Positions 1-7,147 of a stretch of DNA of 64,000 nucleotides are shown here, in pieces. Under the pieces are notes generated by a model, which worked only from the letters and a program-made list of their open reading frames with translations, was not told the DNA's origin and did no database searches. Position numbers and translations under genes: made by a program. The stretch is taken from positions 992,001 through 1,056,000 of the forward strand of contig NZ_CP028339.1 in assembly GCF_003030465.1 (NCBI RefSeq), given 5' to 3'. The DNA comes from Thauera aromatica K172 (GTDB lineage Bacteria; Pseudomonadota; Gammaproteobacteria; Burkholderiales; Rhodocyclaceae). Each line of letters starts with the position of its first letter. Positions within the stretch are counted from its first letter, which is position 1.

Positions 1-40
1 AAGAGGGGATAATAGGGGACGGACCACGGTTTTGTGTTGC
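1..40. repeat. Possible end repeat of a REP-associated transposase unit
   Basis: The stretch around 13-35 (ggggacggaccacggtttt) resembles short GGGGACAGACCACG-type sequences that I recall flanking Y1/REP-associated transposase genes in related bacteria. A broken member of that transposase family starts at 464. I see no matching copy downstream of it, so this is a suggestion from resemblance and position only. Confidence 0.3.
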
Positions 41-76
41 CCTGCCTTCCTATGAATCCATGCCGGGAGAAAAGAG

Positions 77-457
77 ATGGGCTTGACCTATGCAAACCTG
101 AAGCTGACTAATCTTTTCGGCCATCAGCAGGTGCAGATCAATGCACTCGTTGATACCGGTGCGACCTTCATGTGCGTCACAGAAGAGATTGCCTTGCAGT
201 TGGGATTCGACATCACGGAAGTTAGTCAGCAGGTGGTCACCTTGGCTGATGGCCATCAGCGGAAGGTGCCTAAAATTGCTCCGATCGAGATTGCCTTCGA
301 GAATCGGACTTATGTGACAGAAGCGGTCGTTCTGGGCAATGAGCCGTTGCTGGGGGTGATTCCCCTGGAGGCGATGGATCTTGTTGTTGATTCCCGCCGA
401 CAGGCCTTGATTGTCAATCCGCAACACCCCAACTACCCGGTAGCCTTGGTGAAATAA
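77..457 (+). CDS. Clan AA (retropepsin-like) aspartic protease family protein
   Basis: Small 126-residue protein carrying the retropepsin-type catalytic motif DTGAT at residues 27-31 (LVDTGATFMCV), followed by beta-rich sequence and the hydrophobic GVIPLEAMDLVVD segment typical of single-domain clan AA proteases. Such proteins act as dimers, each monomer giving one catalytic Asp. No signal peptide is visible, so it is probably cytoplasmic. The ATG at 77 is preceded by a GGGAG ribosome binding site. The next reading frame, a broken Y1 transposase, begins 6 nt after its stop, so the two were probably co-transcribed. The substrate is unknown, and proteolytic activity is inferred from the motif. 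Confidence 0.75.
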   Translation: MGLTYANLKLTNLFGHQQVQINALVDTGATFMCVTEEIALQLGFDITEVSQQVVTLADGHQRKVPKIAPIEIAFENRTYVTEAVVLGNEPLLGVIPLEAMDLVVDSRRQALIVNPQHPNYPVALVK

Positions 458-463
458 AATCTC

Positions 464-923
464 ATGCCCCGACGCCCGCGCCTGAGTCTGCCCGATGTGC
501 CCCTGCATCTGATCCAGCGTGGCAACAATCGCCAGATCTGTTTTGCTGCGGATGAGGATTACCGTTTTTATCTCGATTGGCTGAAGCAATATGCAGACAA
601 GACGGGTTGCCGCATCCATGCCTATGTGTTGATGACCAACCATGTGCATTTGCTGGTGAGTTCCAGTCTCGCGGGGGCGCCGGGTGAGTTGATGAAGCGG
701 AACGTGTCAATGACTTTGCGTCACCGTGCTTCATGAATTTACTGGGGAAGCCAGGGTGTTCGGGTCGTCGTTTGTCTCCGTTGCGGGTGGGTTGATCCAG
801 ACGGCGCTGGGCAGCCGCCGCTTTGCCGATGAGATCGCGGCGGCTCTGGGCAGGCGTGCTATACCGGGAAAATCGGGAAGACCGCGCAAAGTCGCTGAGC
901 CTGTGTCGGGTGATTTATTTTGA
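464..923 (+). pseudogene. Broken REP-associated tyrosine (Y1, HUH) transposase
   Basis: The N-terminal part (464-736, 90 aa) has the RAYT start (PRRPRLSLPDVPLHLIQRGNN) and the HUH metal motif HVHLL at about residues 61-65. It then leaves the family sequence after GELMKR and stops. The family C-terminus (LGSRRFADEIAAALGRR, then PGKSGRPRK) appears in another frame up to 923. The middle of the protein, including the region expected to hold the catalytic tyrosine, is missing, so this looks like an internal deletion plus frame change. RAYTs normally act on REP-type palindromes; this copy should be inactive. Confidence 0.8.
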
Positions 924-1219
924 TCGCGGGCCTGGCGCCCTGGAAGCGATCACTGCCCCCCGTTGTGCCAACCGTCGAGCAGGTAGCCGCTGGCGAAAGA
1001 AACAAAAGGACACCCACTTGGTTTCATAACCCCCGATTATATTCAATAGGCTGAGGCTATCTTAAAGTGGCCGATTACCTCGAGTTTGGGGCGCGCAATG
1101 AGCAATGAGCAGCGATGTCCCGTACAGGCGGGGCGCCAGATAGGGCAAGTCGGTTATGGGTTTGACTCCGGGAGGGGCCGCAACTACAACTGTGGCGTCT
1201 TACCACAGGAGAGGCGGGC
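924..1219. other. Intergenic stretch without a supported gene
   Basis: Nearly 300 bp between the broken transposase and the parDE-like module. Reading frames here have no recognisable protein character. The stretch at 988-1015 (ctggcgaaagaaacaaaaggac) looks like the non-coding tail that often follows transposase remnants. The promoter of the downstream toxin-antitoxin module must lie in the right half, but I could not define it with confidence. Confidence 0.5.
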
Positions 1220-1432
1220 ATGAGCGTTTCGATTCGAATTGACGATGCCTTGTACGAATCCGCGAGGGTTCGCGCCAAGGCAGAGATGCGCTCGATCCCT
1301 CAGCAAGTGGCCTACTGGGCCAAAGTGGGGCGTGCTGCGCTCGACAACCCCGACCTGCCGATCGAATTTGTGCGCGACACGCTGCAGGCGATGGAAGAAG
1401 AGTCCGAGCCTTTTGAGTTGCCCGAAGCATGA
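1220..1432 (+). CDS. ParD-like antitoxin
   Basis: 70-residue protein with an N-terminal ribbon-helix-helix-type segment (MSVSIRIDDALYESARVRA) and a helix (SIPQQVAYWAKVGRAALDNPDLP) characteristic of the ParD-like antitoxin family. The acidic C-terminus (EEESEPFELPEA) is suited to covering a basic toxin. The antitoxin should bind its own promoter and neutralise the RelE/ParE-type toxin encoded immediately downstream. Its stop codon overlaps the toxin start (ATGA at 1429), giving translational coupling. Confidence 0.8.
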   Translation: MSVSIRIDDALYESARVRAKAEMRSIPQQVAYWAKVGRAALDNPDLPIEFVRDTLQAMEEESEPFELPEA

Positions 1433-1700
1433 CTGTTGCGTTGCATCAACGCCCGGCGTTCAAGCGGGTCTACAAGAAACTGCACGCCAACCAGCGTAAT
1501 GCGGTCCATGAGGCCATCCGTGCACTGATCACGAACCCCATGCTCGGCGAGGAAAAAAAGGCGACCTCGCCGGCGTTTGGGGCTACAAATTCGACTGCAT
1601 CAATCAGCAATATCTGCTCGCCTACTTGTGGGGTGAAACGACGCGTACCTGGCTTGCCCTCGGTCCCCACGAGAATATCTACCGCGACTTGAAGCGCTAA
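1429..1700 (+). CDS. RelE/ParE-family toxin, full length only after a -1 frameshift
   Basis: Frame 0 starts at ATG 1429 and encodes 44 family-like residues (ALHQRPAFKRVYKKLHANQR and onward), then runs into unrelated sequence and stops at 1692. Moving to the -1 frame at 1560 restores a perfect family C-terminus (GDLAGVWGYKFDCINQQYLL, later LALGPHENIYRDLKR) ending at TAA 1698-1700, for a total of 90 aa. The switch point is the heptamer A AAA AAG at 1554-1560, in the exact phase needed for tandem tRNA slippage. Either the toxin is made by programmed frameshifting or transcriptional slippage on the A7 run, or one A has been lost and the gene is dead. The upstream antitoxin is intact. Confidence 0.7.
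1554..1560 (+). other. Candidate -1 frameshift site A AAA AAG
   Basis: The heptamer is in X XXY YYZ phase relative to the toxin start (codons GAA AAA AAG), the same heptamer used by E. coli dnaX. A 7-bp inverted repeat (GGCGAGG 1546-1552, CCTCGCC 1565-1571) brackets it. I see no convincing stem-loop starting 5-9 nt downstream and no properly spaced Shine-Dalgarno stimulator upstream. Confidence 0.5.
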
Positions 1701-1810
1701 GCCATCGATCATGATGACTTACGCATAAAAGCACGTCGTGTCCTGAAGGTCCGCCGCCAAGTGTTAACGGCGGCACCTGCCTTGCAAGCACGCACACAAT
1801 GCCTTAGACT

Positions 1811-1828
1811 TGTACAGTAAGTAGAACA
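1811..1828. promoter_or_regulatory. Putative YefM operator
   Basis: A TGTACA hexamer at 1811-1816 matches the core of the E. coli yefM-yoeB operator. A degenerate second copy (AGAACA, 1823-1828, 4/6 matches) is centred exactly 12 bp away, the spacing known for the long and short operator repeats. It lies about 20 bp upstream of the yefM start, as expected for autoregulation. Confidence 0.55.
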
Positions 1829-1847
1829 GGTAAAAGGGGCTATCGTC

Positions 1848-2105
1848 ATGCGTGTGGTGAATTTCTCTGAGGCACGAAATAGCCTCAAAAACGTGATCGA
1901 CCAGGTCATCGACGATGCCGACTACACGGTCATTGCGCGCCGGGATGCCCCCGATGCCGTGGTGATGTCGCTGGACACCTTCAATGGCCTGATGGAGACC
2001 GTCCATTTGCTGAAGTCGCCCGCCAATGCGGCACATCTGGTCCGCTCCATCGAGCAGTACCGCCAGGGACAGGTGAAGCAGCAGGACCTGGTCGATGCCG
2101 ATTGA
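1848..2105 (+). CDS. yefM: YefM antitoxin of a YefM-YoeB module
   Basis: 85-residue Phd/YefM-family antitoxin. The N-terminal DNA-binding domain (MRVVNFSEARNSLKNVIDQV, then VVMSLDTFNGLMETVHLL) is typical, and the C-terminal tail (SIEQYRQGQ) is the toxin-wrapping part. It binds and inhibits YoeB and represses its own operon, probably through the TGTACA-type site just upstream. The AAAAGGGG stretch before the ATG gives a purine-rich ribosome binding site. Its last codons overlap the yoeB start by 11 nt. Confidence 0.9.
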   Translation: MRVVNFSEARNSLKNVIDQVIDDADYTVIARRDAPDAVVMSLDTFNGLMETVHLLKSPANAAHLVRSIEQYRQGQVKQQDLVDAD

Positions 2106-2373
2106 AGACAAGCTGCTCAAACTCACCTGGACCCTGGCCGCCTGTGAGGATTACGAATACTGGCAAGGCCGGGACCGCAAGACCCTCAAGCGCATCAATG
2201 CCCTGATCAAGGACTGCCTGCGCCACCCCTTCGAGGGCATCGGCAAACCCGAGCCCTTGAAAGAGAACCTCTCGGGCTTTTGGTCGCGCCGTATCGACGA
2301 CACCCACCGGCTGGTCTACTGCCTGGATGCGCAGGCCTTGGTGGTGATTGCCTGTCGTTACCACTACCAATAA
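2095..2373 (+). CDS. yoeB: YoeB ribosome-dependent mRNA interferase
   Basis: 92-residue toxin (E. coli YoeB is 84). It keeps the family residues that matter: Glu47 in HPFEGIG, Arg65-Arg66 in WSRRIDDTHRLVY, and the C-terminal CRYHYQ with His90-Tyr91. These correspond to the E46, R65, H83 and Y84 set of E. coli YoeB. It cleaves mRNA in the ribosomal A site when freed from YefM. The 11-nt overlap with yefM couples their translation. Confidence 0.93.
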   Translation: MPIEDKLLKLTWTLAACEDYEYWQGRDRKTLKRINALIKDCLRHPFEGIGKPEPLKENLSGFWSRRIDDTHRLVYCLDAQALVVIACRYHYQ

Positions 2374-2388
2374 CCCCGCACACCTCGC

Positions 2389-2597
2389 AGCCTCATTGTC
2401 GTGCAACGGGATGCCGCCCTCGAGTTTCAGGAAGCGCTTGAGCCAGGTCACCTTGTGCTCGGCCCAGAACGCCATGTCTTCGAAGCTGTTCATGTCGTAC
2501 AGCACCGCGCAGACGGCGTCGCCAAAACCTCCTGCAGGTCATGGCGACGCGCGTAGCCCGCTCGGCGCGGGTCTTCGATCTGGGCAAGGCAACTCAT
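2389..2597 (-). pseudogene. Frameshifted remnant of an ISAs1-family transposase
   Basis: The minus strand encodes the start of an ISAs1/H-repeat transposase: MSCLAQIEDPRRAGYARRHD, then LQEVL. A one-base frame change near 2517-2523 follows, then DAVCAVLYDMNSFEDMAFWA and KRFLKLEGGIPLHDN. Everything C-terminal to the HDN segment, including the DDE catalytic core, is absent. It is a decayed insertion-sequence fragment lying between the TA modules and the secretion locus. Confidence 0.75.
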
Positions 2598-2948
2598 CAG
2601 TAAGCGTCCGCCCACCGCCGTCTTCCCTTCGGCGTAGCCGTCGCTGAGGATCGCCCCTCGGAGGGGGAACCTCACCCGGCCAAACAGCAGCCCGAGGTCA
2701 TCCTCACGGCGGTGGTCGCCGACAATCCTGGCATCCACGGCGGCGGTATCGAAACCGCGTTCGGCAATGGCCGGGGTGCGCGACTTGAGTCCCACTTCGA
2801 TGGCGACGATCTCGGCCCGGATATCCTTCAAGGGATCGACCCAGTCCCAGCGTGGGGGCAGCCAGCTGCAGTCCGGGCAACGAAGAAGGCGGCGGGCAGA
2901 AATCGATGCAGAAATTCATATAGGAGATGCTGTACAATCGCGCTCCTC
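2598..2948. other. Intergenic stretch, no gene recognised
   Basis: About 350 bp upstream of the TnpB-like gene. Open frames exist on both strands but none looks like a known protein; part may be the outer end of the decayed ISAs1 element. A TACAAT hexamer at 2933-2938 could be a -10 box. If so, the mRNA of the next gene would be nearly leaderless, because no Shine-Dalgarno is visible before ATG 2949. No good -35 hexamer accompanies it. Confidence 0.4.
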
Positions 2949-3551
2949 ATGCACGGACTCCTCCGCCTCCGGCTCAACACTGCTCCCGAACAGACGGCCC
3001 GCCTGCTGGCCTTGCAGGCGGCGTTCGCCCGTTTGTGCAACGCCCTCTCGCCGATTGTCCGCGACACGCGCTGCTGGAACCGGGTTGCGCTGCACCACAT
3101 GACCTACAAGCGGCTGCGCGAGCAGTTTCCCGACATCGGTTCGCAGATGGTGTGCAACGCCATCTATTCCGTGTGCCGTGCGAGCCGGCTGGTGTATCAG
3201 CATCCGAAAAGCCCGTTCAACGTTGCGCGCCTGGGCGAGCGTCCGTTGCCGCTGCTGCGTTTTGCGGACAACTGCCCGGTGTATTTCGATCGGCATACCC
3301 TGAGCCTGAAGGCCGGGCAGCTGTCGATGTACACGCTGGACGGGCGCATTCGCTTCCAGTTGTCCCTGCGCTCCGAGGACGAAGCTGCGTTCCATACGCA
3401 GAAATTGCGCGAAATCGTGCTGTCGCAGCGGGGCGATGGCGGGTTCGAGCTGCTCTTCTCGTTTGCTGCTGTCGACGAGGAGGAGAAGGCCGCCGCGCCG
3501 CCGCCCGATGATGACATTCCCGAATACCTGATGATCGAAGACCCTGCATGA
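2949..3551 (+). CDS. TnpB-like protein lacking the RuvC nuclease half
   Basis: 200 residues. Residues 4-35 (LLRLRLNTAPEQTARLLALQ, then FARLCNALS) resemble the start of IS605 TnpB proteins. Residues 60-85 (PDIGSQMVCNAIYSVCRASR) match the helix where TnpB has its ALQNSLKNLE-type segment. Residues 111-172 (VYFDRHTLSLKAGQLSMYTL, then GRIRFQLSL and GGFELLFSFA) match the TnpB wedge beta-strands. It ends in an acidic Pro-rich tail (DEEEK, PPPDDDIPEYLMIEDPA) exactly where TnpB would enter its RuvC domain, so the DED triad and zinc ribbon are missing. The start at 2949 is chosen because homology begins there. The stop overlaps the next start (ATGA, 3548), coupling it to the exporter genes. Function unknown; RNA binding is only an inference. 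Confidence 0.6.
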   Translation: MHGLLRLRLNTAPEQTARLLALQAAFARLCNALSPIVRDTRCWNRVALHHMTYKRLREQFPDIGSQMVCNAIYSVCRASRLVYQHPKSPFNVARLGERPLPLLRFADNCPVYFDRHTLSLKAGQLSMYTLDGRIRFQLSLRSEDEAAFHTQKLREIVLSQRGDGGFELLFSFAAVDEEEKAAAPPPDDDIPEYLMIEDPA

Positions 3552-5296
3552 ATCCGAACAAAAAACCGTCCGAACTGAGCGAGGCCCTGCTCGCCTTCAG
3601 GCCGCATTACCGCCGCGCCTTCGGGTTCGCCCTGGTCTGCGCCTTGCTGGTGCTGGTGCCGACTGCCTACATGTTCGAGGTCTACGGCCGGGTGGTCGAT
3701 AGCCGCAGCCACATGACGCTCGCCATGCTGACGCTGATGGTGGTGCTCGCCTACCTGGTGATGGAAGTGCTCGACTGGGCCCGCGCCGAGACGATGCGCG
3801 AGGCCGGGCAGGGGCTGGACCGGCGCCTGGCGCCGCGCGTCTTCCAGGCCATCTACGAATCCAACCTGCGTCGCCTGGGGGCGCCCAGCGTGCAGCCGAT
3901 GAACGATTTCCGGACGATCCGCGATTTCCTGCACAACCCGGTACTGGGAGCAGTGATGGAAGCGCCGGTGTCGCTGGTGTTCATGATGATCCTGTTCCTG
4001 GCTAGTCCGGCGCTGGGCTGGGCCGCGGTGGCTGGTGCGGTGCTCCAGGTCGGGCTGGCCTGGTTCAACGAGCGCAGCACCAACCCGCCTCTGGCGGAGG
4101 CCAGCCGGGCCGCCATCGGCGCCCAGCAATATGCCGATGGTTCACTGCGCAACGCCGAAGTCATCGAGTCGATGGGCATGCTGCATGACATCCACCGGCG
4201 CTGGATGGCCAGGCAGCAGGAGTTCCTCGGCCTGCAGGCGCTGGCTTCGGACAAGGCCGGCGCGTTCCAGGCTGCGAGCAAGTTCGTGCAGGTTTCGTTG
4301 AGTTCGCTGCTGCTGGGGCTGGGGGGATGGCTGATCCTCGAGGATGCGCTTCCCGGCGGGCCGGGAATGATGATCGTCGGCTCGGTGCTGGGGGGGCGCA
4401 TGCTGGCGCCGTTGGTGCAGCTGGTCGGCCAGTGGCGCACGGTGGTGAATGTGCGCGTCGCCTGGGGGCGGCTCGAGCAGCTGCTTGCCCAGGTGCCGCA
4501 GCGCCCGCCGGCGATGTCGCTGCCCGCACCCCGCGGGCTGTTGAGCGTGGAAAACGTGATTGCCGGTGCGCCCGGCTCGAATGCGCCGATCCTGCGCGGA
4601 GTAGCGTTCGCGCTGCAGCCGGGGGAGGTGCTGGCTGTGGTCGGCCCTTCGGCTTCGGGCAAGACGACGCTCGCGCGCCTGCTCGTGGGGCTGTGGCCGA
4701 CGATGAGCGGCAAGGTCCGCCTCGACGGTGCGGACGTGTTTGCCTGGGACAAGCTCGAGCTGGGGCCCTGTCTGGGCTATCTGCCGCAGGGGGTTGAACT
4801 GCTGGAGGGCTCGCTCGCGGAAAACATCGCACGTTTCGGTGAGGTGGACATGGCGCGGGTCGAGGCGGCCGCTCAGGCGGTCGGTCTGCATGAGTTCATC
4901 CTTTCGCTGCCCGGCGGTTACGACAGCCCGGTGGGGCGCGAGGGGGCGATACTGTCCGGCGGCCAGCGCCAGCGCGTGGCTCTGGCACGTGCGATCTACG
5001 GCGATCCGGTATTCGTGGTCCTCGACGAGCCCAACTCCAGCCTGGACGAGGCTGGCGATGCCGCGCTTGCGCAGGCCATCCGCAGCCTGAAGGCGCGCGG
5101 CACCACGTTCGTCGTCATGACCCACCGCACCAGCGTGCTGGCCGTGGCCGACAAGATGCTGGTGCTGCGCGATGGCGCCCAGCAGGCTTTCGGCCCACGC
5201 GACCAGGTGCTGGCGGCACTCAACCAGGCCGCGGCCCAGGCCGCGCCGCCAGCCAGGGCGCAGGCGCCCGCACCCCAGGCAATCGGTGCGCGATGA
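3548..5296 (+). CDS. Type I secretion ABC exporter (permease/ATPase), first copy
   Basis: 582-residue PrtD/AprD-type exporter subunit. An N-terminal membrane domain (hydrophobic segments near 25-45, 60-75, 138-175 and 250-290) precedes an ATPase domain with Walker A GPSASGKTT (366-374), signature LSGGQ (469-473), Walker B VFVVLDEP (D493, E494) and H-loop His526. It should energise one-step export of a protein substrate together with the adaptor and TolC-type channel downstream. The C-terminus is Ala/Pro-rich. It overlaps the TnpB-like gene upstream and the second ABC gene downstream (ATGA at 5293). Confidence 0.92.
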   Translation: MNPNKKPSELSEALLAFRPHYRRAFGFALVCALLVLVPTAYMFEVYGRVVDSRSHMTLAMLTLMVVLAYLVMEVLDWARAETMREAGQGLDRRLAPRVFQAIYESNLRRLGAPSVQPMNDFRTIRDFLHNPVLGAVMEAPVSLVFMMILFLASPALGWAAVAGAVLQVGLAWFNERSTNPPLAEASRAAIGAQQYADGSLRNAEVIESMGMLHDIHRRWMARQQEFLGLQALASDKAGAFQAASKFVQVSLSSLLLGLGGWLILEDALPGGPGMMIVGSVLGGRMLAPLVQLVGQWRTVVNVRVAWGRLEQLLAQVPQRPPAMSLPAPRGLLSVENVIAGAPGSNAPILRGVAFALQPGEVLAVVGPSASGKTTLARLLVGLWPTMSGKVRLDGADVFAWDKLELGPCLGYLPQGVELLEGSLAENIARFGEVDMARVEAAAQAVGLHEFILSLPGGYDSPVGREGAILSGGQRQRVALARAIYGDPVFVVLDEPNSSLDEAGDAALAQAIRSLKARGTTFVVMTHRTSVLAVADKMLVLRDGAQQAFGPRDQVLAALNQAAAQAAPPARAQAPAPQAIGAR

Positions 5297-7083
5297 CGCG
5301 GACCGACCGACGAACCGCAGCGATCGGGATGAACATGGCAGTCAAGGGTTTTTTTGCGCGCAGCGAGCTTGCCGCCACGCTGTATGCGTTCAGGCGCGAA
5401 TTTTTCGTGGTCGGCGTCTTCAGCATGGTGGCCAACGTACTGATGCTGACACCGACGCTGTACATGCTGCAGGTCTATGACCGGGTGCTGGTCAGCCGCA
5501 GCGAGCTGACGCTGCTGGTGGTGTCCCTGATCACCCTGTTCCTGTTCGCGGTGATGGCGTTTGCCGAGTGGTCGCGTTCCCGCCTGCTGGTGCGTGCCGG
5601 CGTGCGCCTGGATGCCGTGCTCAGCACCCGGGTGTTCAATGCCAGCTTCGAGGCCAATCTCAGCCAGTCGGGGGCGCCGGCGCAGCGGGCGTTCGCGGAT
5701 TTGACCGAGATCCGCCAGTTCCTGACCGGCAACGGAATCTTCGCATTCTTCGATGCACCCTGGGCGCCGATCTACATCGGGGTGCTGTTCTTCCTTCATC
5801 CCTTTCTGGGCTGGGTGTCGATCGGCTTCGCCCTGATCCAGGCCAGCATGGCGTGGCTGGGCCATCGGCGCACGGTACAGCCGGCCGAGGAGGCGTCCCG
5901 GGCCAGTACCGACGTGAATATCTATCTGCAGAACAAGCTGCGCAACGCCGAGGTGGTGGAGTCAATGGGCATGCTCGCGGGGTTGCGCCAGCGCTGGGCG
6001 CAGCGCCACCAGCACTATATGGAAAGGCAGGGCGTCGCCCATGGCCTGACCCATCGCATCACCGTACTGAGCAAATGGATCCGTTACTGCCAGCAGTCCC
6101 TGGCCCTGGGGGCCGGTGCGCTGCTGGTGATCGATGGCGAACTGACGCCCGGTGCGATGATCGCCGCCAACGTGCTGATGACCCGCGCGCTGGCGCCGAT
6201 CGACCAGATGGTTGGCACCTGGCGCGGCTTTCTCGGCGCGCGCAGCGCGTTTGGCCGCCTGGAGCAACTCCTGCAGGCCCATCCCGAGCGTGATCCGGCG
6301 CTGAGCCGGGTGCCGCCCACCGGCGCCGTGGTGCTGCGTGAGGTCGTTGCCCGCGCTGTCGGCCGGGTCGAGCCGATTCTCAAGGGGGTGAGCCTGCACG
6401 CCGAGCCCGGCACGGTGACGGTGGTGCTCGGCCCCTCCGGGTCGGGCAAATCGACGCTGGCACGGGTGCTGATGGGCATCTGGCCCGAAGTCGACGGCGA
6501 AGTGCTGCTCGACGGGCAGCCGCTGGCTGGCTGGAGCCGCAGGGAGCTCGGTCCTCACCTGGGCTATCTGCCGCAGGATGTGGAACTTTTCGACGGCACG
6601 ATCGCCGAGAACATCGCCCGCTTTGCCGACATCGATTCGGAGAAGGTCATCGCCGCTGCGCGCAGTGCCGGCCTGCACGAGATGATCCTGCGTTTTCCCA
6701 AGGGCTACGACACGCCGATGGGCGAAGCCGGCGGTCTGCTCTCCGGCGGCCAGCGCCAGCGCGTCGGCCTGGCGCGGGCGCTGTACGGCACGCCGGCGCT
6801 GGTCGTGCTCGATGAGCCGAATGCCAACCTCGATGACGTCGGCGAGGCTGCGCTGACGAGTGCAGTGCGCGGGCTCAAGCGCGAGGGGCGCACGGTGTTC
6901 CTGATCACCCACCGCCCCGGGGCGATCGCGGTCGCTGATCAGCTGGTGGTGCTGCGCGATGGGCGCATCCTGATGCAGGGCGCGCGCGACGCCGTGCTCG
7001 CGCAGCTGCGCCCCCCGGCGGCGCAGCCCGCCGCCGTTTCGCCGTCGCCCCCGATTGCGCCGCCGGCGCCCTCGGCCGCCTGA
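5293..7083 (+). CDS. Type I secretion ABC exporter (permease/ATPase), second copy
   Basis: 596-residue paralogue of the preceding gene with the same architecture: membrane domain to about residue 330, then Walker A GPSGSGKST (380-388), signature LSGGQ (483-487) and Walker B LVVLDEP (D507, E508). Both copies share the segments RNAEV-ESMGML and GYLPQ-VEL-G-AENIARF. All ATPase motifs are intact, so it is not a decayed duplicate. The pair could form a heterodimeric exporter or two alternative homodimers. An internal ATG at 5329 or 5335 is an alternative start, but ATG 5293 overlaps the previous stop. Confidence 0.92.
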   Translation: MTRTDRRTAAIGMNMAVKGFFARSELAATLYAFRREFFVVGVFSMVANVLMLTPTLYMLQVYDRVLVSRSELTLLVVSLITLFLFAVMAFAEWSRSRLLVRAGVRLDAVLSTRVFNASFEANLSQSGAPAQRAFADLTEIRQFLTGNGIFAFFDAPWAPIYIGVLFFLHPFLGWVSIGFALIQASMAWLGHRRTVQPAEEASRASTDVNIYLQNKLRNAEVVESMGMLAGLRQRWAQRHQHYMERQGVAHGLTHRITVLSKWIRYCQQSLALGAGALLVIDGELTPGAMIAANVLMTRALAPIDQMVGTWRGFLGARSAFGRLEQLLQAHPERDPALSRVPPTGAVVLREVVARAVGRVEPILKGVSLHAEPGTVTVVLGPSGSGKSTLARVLMGIWPEVDGEVLLDGQPLAGWSRRELGPHLGYLPQDVELFDGTIAENIARFADIDSEKVIAAARSAGLHEMILRFPKGYDTPMGEAGGLLSGGQRQRVGLARALYGTPALVVLDEPNANLDDVGEAALTSAVRGLKREGRTVFLITHRPGAIAVADQLVVLRDGRILMQGARDAVLAQLRPPAAQPAAVSPSPPIAPPAPSAA

Positions 7084-7147
7084 GCGGCCTTCCGGATGGC
7101 CGGGCTCCGGCTCCGAACCTTCAACCCGATTTCCGCTGGACGACACC

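Noticed and set aside
2712-2948. Upstream extension of the TnpB-like reading frame
   Set aside because: The extra 79 residues have no TnpB similarity; homology starts at MHGLLRLRLNT (2949).
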